NCBI RefSeq assembly: GCF_003149045.1
Contig: NZ_QGDU01000009.1
Location: 46,093-110,092, forward strand
From: Fibrobacter sp. UWR4
GTDB taxonomy: Bacteria > Fibrobacterota > Fibrobacteria > Fibrobacterales > Fibrobacteraceae
DNA: 64,000 bases
Direction of reading: 5' to 3'
Shown: positions 43,408 to 51,656 of the stretch, piece after piece
Layout: every line of letters begins with the position of its first letter
How positions within the stretch are numbered: position 1 is the first letter of the stretch
The notes under the pieces: model-generated
The model's database searches: none
Seen by the model: only the letters and a program-made list of their open reading frames with translations
What the model was told of the DNA's origin: nothing
Program-made: the position numbers and the translations under genes

Positions 43408-44707
43408 TCATCGTGATTATTACACCTGCAGTCAGGTGGTGCTGAAGAACGTTAAGTTCTGGACTGGTTCTAAGTTTGAATCTCGCGATCAGCTTGTCTT
43501 GGATAGTCAGAAGGGTTTTGCTGCAGGCGAAGTTTCCGCTTCTGCAAAGGTTGTTGATTGCAAGGGCGCTCTTGTGATGCCCGCTCTCTTTGGCCTTGGC
43601 CTTGATTTTAAGGAACCTCTCCGCGATGACGTTTATACTTTCGCAGACGGTTTTGATGCAATGCGTAAGGGTGGTTTCTACGGCGGCCTTTATGAAAGCT
43701 CCGCAAATCCCATTGATGACGCAGACAAGTTTACCGCCATGGTAAATCGCTTTGACATTGGCGGTAAGGATCAGTGCTGCGCAAATGATTTTGATGTGAA
43801 GTTCCTGGGGGCCTATAGTAAGGGCTTTGGTACTGACAGTCTAGCCGAAATGATGGAGTTAGCTGAAGCAGGCGTGGCTGGCTTTGGTGATGGCAATGGC
43901 GCCATTCCTCATTCACGATTCCTCCGTCTCGCCATGGAATATGGCAAGATGACTGGCAAGCGTTTCTTCTTCCTGCCTATGGACAAGACTCTCCGTAAGA
44001 GTGGCTGTGTTCATGAAGGTGCTTATTCCGATATGCTGGGGATGAAGGGCATTCCTCGCATTGCTGAAACGATTGCGGCCTTTACCGTTCTTGAAGCAGC
44101 CCGCTTCCTTCAGGTGCCCGTGCATTTCAAGCAGGTAACCTGTGGCGAAACTTTGGACTTGATCCGCAATGCCCGTAAGAACGGCATGGACGTTACCTGC
44201 GACGTTGGCATCTACCACCTGCTGTTCGACGATTCCTGCCTGGAACTTCTGGATTCTGCTTATCACGTTCTGCCGCCGTTCCGTTCCGCAAAGGATAGGG
44301 AAGCCCTTTGGGCTGGCATTGTAGACGGTACAGTAAATGCCATTAGCATGAACCACACCCCGGTGCTCCGTCAGGATGCCGATGTGAACTTCGAAGATTC
44401 CGTTCCTGGAGCATTGTCCCTGGAAATTGCTCTCCCTGCAATTTGGAACAAACTTGTGGAACGTGTTGGTGAAGCTCGTGCGATCGAACTGCTTTCTACC
44501 GCTCCCGCTAATTTGGTTGAAGCGGAACCTGCCTATGAAGTCGGCTCTGATAAGCAAGCAAATGTGGTTGTCCTGGATGCATCCAAATCTCATGTGGTTT
44601 GCCGCAAGGATTTCTCGGGCCATGTCTGCAATACCCCGTTGATGGGTCAGGAACTTTCCTCCTCTATCGTGGGTACGTTCATCAATGGAGTCTGGACGGA
44701 GTTCTAG
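43394..44707 (+). CDS. pyrC': PyrC', dihydroorotase homologue lacking metal ligands
   Basis: A 437-residue amidohydrolase-fold protein related to type I dihydroorotase. The canonical D-x-H-x-H-x-R-E-P motif reads GLGLDFKEP (residues 67-75): both His are gone. The carbamylated-Lys region reads AGVAGFGDG with Gly instead of Lys, and the catalytic Asp of DHAP is Asn in NHTP (residue 320). It should therefore be inactive. Pseudomonads and some other bacteria have pyrBC' operons in which inactive PyrC' stabilises the ATCase dodecamer, and this gene has the same position. GGAGG lies 8 nt before ATG 43394, inside the pyrB end. An active dihydroorotase must be encoded elsewhere. Confidence 0.88.
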   Translation: MKMLNHRDYYTCSQVVLKNVKFWTGSKFESRDQLVLDSQKGFAAGEVSASAKVVDCKGALVMPALFGLGLDFKEPLRDDVYTFADGFDAMRKGGFYGGLYESSANPIDDADKFTAMVNRFDIGGKDQCCANDFDVKFLGAYSKGFGTDSLAEMMELAEAGVAGFGDGNGAIPHSRFLRLAMEYGKMTGKRFFFLPMDKTLRKSGCVHEGAYSDMLGMKGIPRIAETIAAFTVLEAARFLQVPVHFKQVTCGETLDLIRNARKNGMDVTCDVGIYHLLFDDSCLELLDSAYHVLPPFRSAKDREALWAGIVDGTVNAISMNHTPVLRQDADVNFEDSVPGALSLEIALPAIWNKLVERVGEARAIELLSTAPANLVEAEPAYEVGSDKQANVVVLDASKSHVVCRKDFSGHVCNTPLMGQELSSSIVGTFINGVWTEF

Positions 44708-44710
44708 CCT

Positions 44711-45736
44711 ATGATTCCTGATCCGCTTCAATTAGTCTGGATTGCGTTCTTTGTAATCTCGTTTCTCGTGCTGTTGGTGCTTATTGAAATTCACCGCATT
44801 AACTATAAGCGCGAGAATGACGAGATGTTCGGAACGGAAGCCTTCGAAGATAAGGTGAGGGCTTTCTTGTTCACGGACAAGGAACGCAGGACTCTTGAAA
44901 AGATGATCAGAGCGTCATCCTTTGAAAACAAGGACGCTGTCATTAATTCTTCCAGTCACTTTGAAAAGGCCGTAACAAATTTTTACGATTTTCGTGATGT
45001 ATTCACCGTTCGTGACGAAACCGTTGAGGCGGTAGAAAGTATCCGCAACAAGATGGACTTTACCGCGAGCAATCCCTTGACGGAAGTGTGTTCGACAAGG
45101 CAGTTTAATGTGGGGGACCGTATCGACCTGTTCTTGGACGAAGGCAGAGTCTTTAAGCATTCTGAGATCGTATGGCGTACGGAAAAGGAATGGGCTATCT
45201 CTTATGATGGATCCTGTGGACCTGCTAATTTCTTTATTGAGAAGGAGGTGCTGGTCCGCTGGACTCGTCCCGGTGATGCAGTTTATTCGACTCCACTTAC
45301 TGTTCGTTCCTGTACCGGCGATTCTCTTGTTCTTCCTCATTCTGCGGAACTGGATAAGCGTCAGCTCCGTCGTTGGGTTCGTGAACAGGTGTCTTTTCCG
45401 GTAAAGGCGGCATTCCCCGATGGAGGTGTTATTGGCGGTGCCTTGATAGATCTTTCTGCAGGCGGTATTATGATTGGCTTGCCTGTAGTCTGTGAGCCAG
45501 GACAGCACCTGCATATCGAATTTGAATTGCCCAGCTTTGGTATGGAAAACGTGGAAATTGAAATCCTGCGTAATCTTGGACAGAAAAGCAAGGAATATCC
45601 AGATTTTTACTGCCTGACCGCTTCCTTTACGGGTAAGTTTGGCTGGACTCAGGAACGTGTGCTTCAGTATCTTTTTGAGGTCAGTAAGGAACGAAAGAAC
45701 AAAGAAATCCAGGAAAAAAAGGAAAAAGTGAGCTAA
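44711..45736 (+). CDS. Membrane-anchored PilZ-domain protein
   Basis: A 341-residue protein with one N-terminal membrane helix (LVWIAFFVISFLVLLVLIEI, residues 8-27), a helical segment, a YcgR-N-like beta domain (about 125-205) and a PilZ domain (about 215-325). RRWVREQVSFPVKA carries the Arg-rich c-di-GMP site and IDLSAGGIMI the [D/N]xSxxG motif. It probably senses c-di-GMP and acts on a surface machine; the pil operon starts 98 bp downstream. It begins 3 bp after pyrC', so it may be transcribed with the pyr genes. The tail is a charged helix rich in Lys and Glu. Confidence 0.85.
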   Translation: MIPDPLQLVWIAFFVISFLVLLVLIEIHRINYKRENDEMFGTEAFEDKVRAFLFTDKERRTLEKMIRASSFENKDAVINSSSHFEKAVTNFYDFRDVFTVRDETVEAVESIRNKMDFTASNPLTEVCSTRQFNVGDRIDLFLDEGRVFKHSEIVWRTEKEWAISYDGSCGPANFFIEKEVLVRWTRPGDAVYSTPLTVRSCTGDSLVLPHSAELDKRQLRRWVREQVSFPVKAAFPDGGVIGGALIDLSAGGIMIGLPVVCEPGQHLHIEFELPSFGMENVEIEILRNLGQKSKEYPDFYCLTASFTGKFGWTQERVLQYLFEVSKERKNKEIQEKKEKVS

Positions 45737-45772
45737 CTAGTTCATTTTCAACGAGTTAGAGTTGATTCTCGC

Positions 45773-45801
45773 TTGACATTTGACTTTTATAAAGGTAGAA
45801 T
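45773..45801 (+). promoter_or_regulatory. pil operon promoter
   Basis: TTGACA (45773-45778), 17 nt, then TAGAAT (45796-45801): a near-consensus housekeeping promoter. The expected transcript start is about 26 nt upstream of the pilM TTG codon. GGAG at 45824-45827 sets that start. Confidence 0.8.
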
Positions 45802-45833
45802 TTAGGTGTAATGTTTTCCAATCGGAGTTTATT

Positions 45834-46979
45834 TTGGCTTTAGGATTGATTGCGAAAATTCGTGGCGAACGCGAGACCGTCGGCATTGATGTTGGACACT
45901 ACAGCATCAAGCTTGTCAAGGTGTTGCATAATTCCCGCGGTGGAAGGATTGTGGTAGATGCCGACCTGGAAAAGGTTCCGGATGGTGCTGTCGTCAATGG
46001 AGAAATCCAGACTGGCGATGGCGAAGGTGCCGAAGGTGAAGGCGGCAAGACCGAAAAGAGCGGTGCAGAACTCCTGGCCGATGCTTTGAATAAGCTCCTT
46101 TTGAGACATCCTGTGGATGATTCCTGTGATGTCGTTATTTCTGTAAACTGTGGTGCTGGTGCTGGTGGTGTCCTTGTGGACCGACTGGCTGTGAAGGTCC
46201 CCAAAAACGGCAACGAGGCCGCAATTATCCTTCAGACCGCCCAGTCCCGTCCGCCCTTTGATGATACGGACAACGTGGTGGACTTTGAAGTTGTCTCTCG
46301 CGAAAATGAAGATGTCAAGGTCAATGTGGTGGCTGCAAAGAGTGGCCTGCTGGAATCCTGGGCGCAGTTCTTCATTCGTCGTGGCGTCCGTCCGTCGGCG
46401 GTGGATGTAGATATTTTTGGTCTTGTAAATGCATTCTTTGCAACAGCAAAGGAAGACGATCTGAGTGCAACAACCGCCATTTTCAATATTGGCGAAAAGA
46501 AGATGAGTGTTGCTTTCATGCAGGATGGCAAGTTCCATTCCATGCGAGCCATGACTGGTGGTTCGTTGGATATGGTCATTCGTAAGACCTGCTCCAACTT
46601 GGAAATTAGTGCCGATAAATGTCACGAAATTTTTGATACAGGTGACATGGCTGTGGTGGATGGATTCTCTGAATCCGAAGTGGAAGCTGTCCTGAAGGAT
46701 GCTTACGAAGATCTCATGGCCCAGATCGATTTCGGTATCCGTTATTTCTCTTCTGCAGAAGATACCAAGTCTTTGAACCGCATTCTTTTGGGCGGTGGTG
46801 GCGCTGCTATCCCTGGCCTTAAGGAATTTATTGCTGAACGTACTGGTCTGGAAGTTGAAACCGTCAATCCTTTCAGCCTTGTGGAATGTGATGCAAAGGT
46901 CTTGGGTGCAAATGGAATCTCTGTAGCCCTGTCCAACATCTACGCCCCGGCTCTGGGACTTGCATTGAGGAAATTCTAA
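45834..46979 (+). CDS. pilM: Type IV pilus assembly protein PilM
   Basis: PilM is the actin-like cytoplasmic ring protein of the pilus alignment complex. The 381-residue product shows VGIDVGHYSIKLVKV near the start (phosphate-1 motif), FNIGEKKMSVAFMQDG and a C-terminal LLGGGGAAIPGLKEFIAERTGLEVETVNPF, all typical of PilM. An acidic Gly/Glu-rich insert (about residues 60-78) is unusual. The start is TTG 45834, with GGAG 6 nt upstream; readings that begin earlier would lie in the promoter. The stop overlaps the pilN ATG (TAATG). Confidence 0.92.
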   Translation: MALGLIAKIRGERETVGIDVGHYSIKLVKVLHNSRGGRIVVDADLEKVPDGAVVNGEIQTGDGEGAEGEGGKTEKSGAELLADALNKLLLRHPVDDSCDVVISVNCGAGAGGVLVDRLAVKVPKNGNEAAIILQTAQSRPPFDDTDNVVDFEVVSRENEDVKVNVVAAKSGLLESWAQFFIRRGVRPSAVDVDIFGLVNAFFATAKEDDLSATTAIFNIGEKKMSVAFMQDGKFHSMRAMTGGSLDMVIRKTCSNLEISADKCHEIFDTGDMAVVDGFSESEVEAVLKDAYEDLMAQIDFGIRYFSSAEDTKSLNRILLGGGGAAIPGLKEFIAERTGLEVETVNPFSLVECDAKVLGANGISVALSNIYAPALGLALRKF

Positions 46980-47587
46980 TGGCTGCTAAGAAAAAGACTA
47001 CTCAGAGAAGCGCCCTTGCGATTTCCATCAACCTCTTGCCTACGGAATTCCGTAAGAAGCAGAAGGATTTCTCCTGGGTAACTGATCGCCGTACCATTTG
47101 GCCGACGCTTGCTCTTATTGCGGCAATCGTCTGTGCTTCAATGGTGTTTAGTTACATTGACGAAACCATTAACGGCTTGACTTCTGAACTTGAACGTGTT
47201 CGTTCCGAAGTGGAAAAACAACGCCCCTTGCTTACCAAGATTGATGACCTGGAAAAGAAGCAGGGTGTGGTCAATACCAAGATTAACTCCCTGAAGTCCA
47301 TTCAGGTGAGCAAGAAAAGATGGGTGATGTTGTTCGAAAACATCTCCTCCGTCCTTCCGCCTAACATGTGGATTACCAGCATTAACCAGATCGGTAATAT
47401 GGACCTGGAAATGAAGGGAACCACTTTTGACTTCTCCGAAGTGGCCGAATATATGGTCAAGTTGGAAAAGCAGGTTAGTGTGCAGAACGTTTCCCTGGTG
47501 ACAATCTCCACGACTAAGGTCGATGGGGAAGAAGCCTATAGTTTCACCATCAAGATGGTTATGAACCAAGACCTTGGGGAGAAATGA
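46979..47587 (+). CDS. pilN: Type IV pilus assembly protein PilN
   Basis: A 202-residue bitopic inner-membrane protein. Near residue 14 is ISINLLPTEFRKK, the INLLP motif that docks into PilM. A membrane helix (TLALIAAIVCASMVFSYI, about 40-58) and a coiled coil precede a ferredoxin-like domain (WITSINQIGNMDLEMKGTTFDFSEVAEYMVKLE). It pairs with PilO. Its start overlaps the pilM stop by one base. Confidence 0.92.
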   Translation: MAAKKKTTQRSALAISINLLPTEFRKKQKDFSWVTDRRTIWPTLALIAAIVCASMVFSYIDETINGLTSELERVRSEVEKQRPLLTKIDDLEKKQGVVNTKINSLKSIQVSKKRWVMLFENISSVLPPNMWITSINQIGNMDLEMKGTTFDFSEVAEYMVKLEKQVSVQNVSLVTISTTKVDGEEAYSFTIKMVMNQDLGEK

Positions 47588-47589
47588 TT

Positions 47590-48189
47590 ATGGGTAAGAT
47601 AGACTTTAAAGACAAAAAGACCATATACGCCCTTGTCATTGTGGCTATTATCGCTCTTGGCGCCTACTACATGTGGGATTATGTTTGGAATCCGTTTGAT
47701 GCACAGCGTGCATCTCTCGAATCCGATTTGCGTTCTACACAGGCTGAACTGGACAAGATCAATTCCAAGAAGCATCGAGTTCAGGAACTGGAAATGCAGT
47801 TGGTCCAGGCTGAAAAAGATTTCGAAAAACTGAAAGAAATGTTCCCGGAAGAAGAAAAGGTTCCTCTGCGCCTGCAGGACCTGTATTCTGTGCTTCGTAG
47901 CTCCGGCGTTCAGATTCAGAAGTTCAACCCGGAAGGTCGTTCCGAACGTGAACATTACATTGAGAACCGCTACTCTATTGCGGTTAACTCTGGTTACCAC
48001 ATGCTGGGATACCTGTTTGCCGAAATCGCAAACTTCAATTATCCTACCGCAATCAGTAACTTGAAACTGAATCGTTATTCTGGTATCGCCAACGAAATCC
48101 AGAAGGCTGAAACTCATGGTTGGACTCCGATTACCATGTCTGTGTCTTTCAACCTGACTACTTACACATCCAAGAAGGTAGGCAAGTAA
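47590..48189 (+). CDS. pilO: Type IV pilus assembly protein PilO
   Basis: A bitopic protein of 199 residues with a membrane helix (YALVIVAIIALGAYYMWDYV), a coiled coil (QAELDKINSKKHRVQELEMQLVQ region) and a ferredoxin-like periplasmic domain. It forms the PilN-PilO heterodimer. ATG 47590 is 8 nt from GGGGAG; the ATG at 47584, which overlaps the pilN stop, is too close to it. The stop overlaps the next start (TAATG). Confidence 0.88.
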   Translation: MGKIDFKDKKTIYALVIVAIIALGAYYMWDYVWNPFDAQRASLESDLRSTQAELDKINSKKHRVQELEMQLVQAEKDFEKLKEMFPEEEKVPLRLQDLYSVLRSSGVQIQKFNPEGRSEREHYIENRYSIAVNSGYHMLGYLFAEIANFNYPTAISNLKLNRYSGIANEIQKAETHGWTPITMSVSFNLTTYTSKKVGK

Positions 48190-50006
48190 TGAAGCTAAAG
48201 TTCCTTCTTATTTTCATGATCGCTGCGGTGTCTAGCTATGCAGCCCAGATTAAGGATGTGAAATTTACCTGCGACAACAAGGGCTGCCGTATGGCTTTTG
48301 CCTTTGCTTCTGAAAAGGATTTGCCTACTTTCTTCCAGAAGTATGATGCCAAGAATGGTAAACTGACACTTGCTTTCTCTGAATCTTCCTTTGCTCTGGG
48401 CGAAGGTAACTTCGATATTGAAAATGGTTCCAAGTTCGTTCGTGCTATGCGTGTCTATCACGAAACGTTCCGTGGCTCCAGTTTCTTGAAATTCGAAATG
48501 GATGTGGGCGCTGCTATCAATTCCGATAAGAATGCCATTTCCATGAACAAGTCTGATTTCGTGCTTTCCTTTAAGTCTAAGGGCGGCAAGTCCTGGACGA
48601 TGTCCAAGATCTTTGCTGACCGTAAGAAGGCTGCTGATAAGCAGGCTGCTCTTGACAAGAAGGCCGCCGAAAAGCAGGCTGCTCTTGACAAGAAGGCCGC
48701 AGCAAAGGCTGCCGCTGAAGAAAAGAAGCGTTTAGCCGAAGAGAAAAAGGCTGCCGAAAAGCAGGCTGCTCTTGACAAGAAGGCTGCAGAGAAGGCCGCT
48801 CTCGAAGAAAAGAAGCGTTTAGCCGAAGAAAAGAAGGCTGCTGAAAAGGCTGCCGCTGAAGAAGAAAAGCGTATTGCAGAAATGCAGAAACAGCTCGATA
48901 AGGCTATGAAGGAAGGCGGTGCATCCGCTCTGCTTCCGGGCATTAAGGAAATGACGGTCCTGATAGGTTCCGGTATGGAACAGTTCCGTATCGTTACCGA
49001 AATCCCGATTTCCTTGAGCAATGTTTCTGGACCGGATAAGTCTTCTGCAATTACCATTGGTATTGAAGGTCCTAAGAAGTCTCCGTTGTTCAAGATTGGT
49101 GCTGGATCCCTGGTGAAGGCTGTGACTTGGACTTCCAACGGTATTCGTCTCCAGCTTCAGACTGGCGTGAATCCGGTGATGCTTGTCCAGGAAGGTGCCT
49201 TGATTCTTCAGGTTGCTGAAACAGCGATCAAGAAGGATGGTTTTATTTTCTGGTCCGCTCAGCCTAAGGGAATCTTTTCGAGAGACTGGATGAAGTCTGC
49301 CGAAGAAAAACCCGATTTTAATGCATTCGTGAAGAAGTGGGAAAGCGAAAGCAAGAAGATTGTTTCTAGCTCTCAGTCCTTCCACCTTCGTCCTGTAATT
49401 CGTGAACTGATTGTTGTTGCCGATGAAATTGAATTCTACGCAGCACCGAACGAAAATGCCCAGGTGCTTCAGCGTCTTGTCTTTGGCGACCGTCTGGTAA
49501 GCCTTGATATTAATGGTCTCTATCGCAAGGTTCAGACCGGCAATCGCATTGGTTACGTGAACAAACGTGCTGTTAGCTTCTTTGATGAACTTTCCTCCGT
49601 ACAGGCTGAACGCCTGAAACAGGTCGATAAGGAACGTGGTACGGAAAGCGGTTCTGCCGTTGCTGTTGCCGGTAGCCAGCTCGATGCCTTGTACGAAGAT
49701 CGCGTCACTTACAGTTCCTTCGGTCGCCGTGACCCGTTCGTCAACATCAAGGGTCTTGTTGAAGAAGGCATTAATGTGGACCAGGTAGAACTGATGGGTA
49801 TCATTTGGGAATCCGAAGTTCCTATGGCTATCCTGGTCGAATCCAAGGATCCTTCCGTTTCCTATACGGTTAAGGAAGGTGATAAGATCCTGAATGGTAA
49901 AGTTCTTAAAATTACACAAACTGACGTACTCTTCCTGATTCAAGAATTTGGTGTGAGCCGTCGCTACTCCATGGGCCTGCCCGATAAGTTTGGGGGTAAC
50001 AAGTAA
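48189..50006 (+). CDS. pilP: PilP-like protein fused to AMIN-like, coiled-coil and SH3 modules
   Basis: A 605-residue exported protein, over three times the usual PilP length (about 170). Order: signal peptide (residues 1-18); AMIN-like beta domain (about 20-130); Lys/Ala/Glu coiled coil resembling TolA (about 140-240); a second AMIN-like beta region (about 250-350); a bacterial SH3 domain (IEFYAAPNENAQVLQRLVFGD...GNRIGYVNKRAV, about 405-465); and a C-terminal PilP domain (SFGRRDPFVN...VELMGIIWESEVPMAILVES...YTVKEGDKI). PilP links PilNO to the secretin. The partner PilQ here lacks AMIN domains, so the peptidoglycan-binding role seems moved to this protein. TAATG couples it to both neighbours. 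Confidence 0.82.
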   Translation: MKLKFLLIFMIAAVSSYAAQIKDVKFTCDNKGCRMAFAFASEKDLPTFFQKYDAKNGKLTLAFSESSFALGEGNFDIENGSKFVRAMRVYHETFRGSSFLKFEMDVGAAINSDKNAISMNKSDFVLSFKSKGGKSWTMSKIFADRKKAADKQAALDKKAAEKQAALDKKAAAKAAAEEKKRLAEEKKAAEKQAALDKKAAEKAALEEKKRLAEEKKAAEKAAAEEEKRIAEMQKQLDKAMKEGGASALLPGIKEMTVLIGSGMEQFRIVTEIPISLSNVSGPDKSSAITIGIEGPKKSPLFKIGAGSLVKAVTWTSNGIRLQLQTGVNPVMLVQEGALILQVAETAIKKDGFIFWSAQPKGIFSRDWMKSAEEKPDFNAFVKKWESESKKIVSSSQSFHLRPVIRELIVVADEIEFYAAPNENAQVLQRLVFGDRLVSLDINGLYRKVQTGNRIGYVNKRAVSFFDELSSVQAERLKQVDKERGTESGSAVAVAGSQLDALYEDRVTYSSFGRRDPFVNIKGLVEEGINVDQVELMGIIWESEVPMAILVESKDPSVSYTVKEGDKILNGKVLKITQTDVLFLIQEFGVSRRYSMGLPDKFGGNK

Positions 50007-51559
50007 TGAAAAATATGACTAAAATCCTAACTGTACTTCTTCTGGTATTTGGCATTGCCTTTGCCTGGAGTGCCCCTGCCGAGGGATCTGTTGCTCCCAA
50101 CAAGAAATTGTATGATTTCAACTTCGTGAATATGGACTACGAAGCCGTATTCCGTTCCGTGTCCGTGATTGCTGGCGTGGATATTTTGCTTGCTCCCGAT
50201 GTGAAGGGCAAAATGACTCTTCGTGTCACCAAGAAGACATGGCAAGAAACCATGGATATTATCTGTAGCATGAATGACCTGACTTGGGTGATTCAGGACA
50301 AGTACATTACCATTCAGCGTCAGGCTACTTACCAGGCAAAGCAGAAGAAGATTGCCGACGAAGAAGCCCAGGCCGAAAACAACGCCCCGCTGGTTCGTAA
50401 GAACTTCCAGGTCCACCATGCTAAGGCTGATGAACTGGTGAAGGTTCTGGAAAGCATGAAGTCTGGCCGTGGTAAGATCACTACCGTGGAACGTACCAAC
50501 TCCATCATTGTCTATGATACTGATTCTAAGATCGAACAGATGGAAAAGGCTCTTCAGGAACTTGATGTCGAAACTCTGCAGATTATGATTACTGCAAAGC
50601 TTGTGGTTGTAAATAGCGAACGTGCTCGCGAACTGGGTGTTGACTGGAGTGCTTCCATGGGTACTTCTACTCTTACTCCGGGTACTGCTGGCGGTGGCGT
50701 AGGTGGTGCAGGCGCTTCTCGTACCAGTGCTGCCATTCAGTCCTATCCCCATGGTGGCGCAACACCTGCTGTTAGCGGTGCTACTTCTGCTATTTCTGCA
50801 AGTCTTTTGGATAACAACCTCCAGATTGCAATTAGCAACCTGATGGGTGATGCTTCTACTGAAGTTCTCGCAAGTCCCCAGGTTTCCACTCTGGATAACA
50901 CTGAAGCCAAGGTGTTCATGGGTGACAAGGTTTCTATTCGTGTGATTGACGATAGTGGTGAATCCTCTACTCAGATGGTGGAAACCGGTATTAAGCTGAC
51001 TGTTACTCCCCATGTTTCTGGTGACAACCGCATCTTGCTGGATCTCCATCCGGAAAACAACTCCTATGACTACGACTCCAAGGGTGAAATCGTGATTTCT
51101 ACTCAGGAAGCTCAAACAAAGGTCGTTGTGGCTGATGGTGAAACTGTTGTAATCGGTGGTCTGACTCGTAACGAAACTCAGGAATCTGAAAGTGGTATTC
51201 CTTTCCTGAAGGATATCCCGCTGTTGGGCAACCTCTTCAAGTACACTCGTAAGTCTGTTGTGAAGAAGGATCTGGTAATCTTCGTTACTCCGCGCATTAT
51301 TCGCAACTACATCGGTAACGTGGACATTTCCGAACCTACTCGTGAACAGTCTTCTAATAGCGCTCCTGAAGCAAAGAAGGTTGAACCGGAAGCTGTACCT
51401 GTCCAGTCCGCTCCTGCAGAAGAACCTGCTGCCCAGCCGGCTGAACCTGCTTACGAAGAACCTGTTGCCGAAGAACCTGCTTACTCTGCTCCTGCTGAAG
51501 AAGCTCCTGCCGCTCCTCCCGTACCGGAAACAGAAAGCAGCGAAGATGACGAATGGTAA
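50006..51559 (+). CDS. pilQ: Type IV pilus secretin PilQ
   Basis: The outer-membrane secretin ring, 517 residues. After a signal peptide come a short STN/N0 domain (FNFVNMDYEAVFRSVSVIAGVDILL), one N1/KH-like domain (about 130-190), and the secretin domain ending in GGLTRNETQESESGIPFLKDIPLLGNLFKYT and LVIFVTPRII. The AMIN domains usually found at the N-terminus of PilQ are absent. The protein extends about 75 residues past the secretin domain as a Pro/Ala/Glu-rich tail ending EDDEW, an uncommon feature. Its ATG overlaps the upstream stop. Confidence 0.93.
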   Translation: MKNMTKILTVLLLVFGIAFAWSAPAEGSVAPNKKLYDFNFVNMDYEAVFRSVSVIAGVDILLAPDVKGKMTLRVTKKTWQETMDIICSMNDLTWVIQDKYITIQRQATYQAKQKKIADEEAQAENNAPLVRKNFQVHHAKADELVKVLESMKSGRGKITTVERTNSIIVYDTDSKIEQMEKALQELDVETLQIMITAKLVVVNSERARELGVDWSASMGTSTLTPGTAGGGVGGAGASRTSAAIQSYPHGGATPAVSGATSAISASLLDNNLQIAISNLMGDASTEVLASPQVSTLDNTEAKVFMGDKVSIRVIDDSGESSTQMVETGIKLTVTPHVSGDNRILLDLHPENNSYDYDSKGEIVISTQEAQTKVVVADGETVVIGGLTRNETQESESGIPFLKDIPLLGNLFKYTRKSVVKKDLVIFVTPRIIRNYIGNVDISEPTREQSSNSAPEAKKVEPEAVPVQSAPAEEPAAQPAEPAYEEPVAEEPAYSAPAEEAPAAPPVPETESSEDDEW

Positions 51560-51591
51560 TCTTCTAGGAAAACGAAATTTTAAAAGACCTT

Positions 51592-51616
51592 GCCTAAGTG
51601 GCGAGGCCTTTTTTTA
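51592..51616. terminator. Terminator after pilQ
   Basis: AAAAGACCTTGCC and GGCGAGGCCTTTT pair with G-T wobbles around TAAGT, followed by T. It lies between convergent pilQ and holA. Confidence 0.75.
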
Positions 51617-51656
51617 TGAAAAAAATGTGATGGATTAAAAAGAGGGGGCGTTGTGA

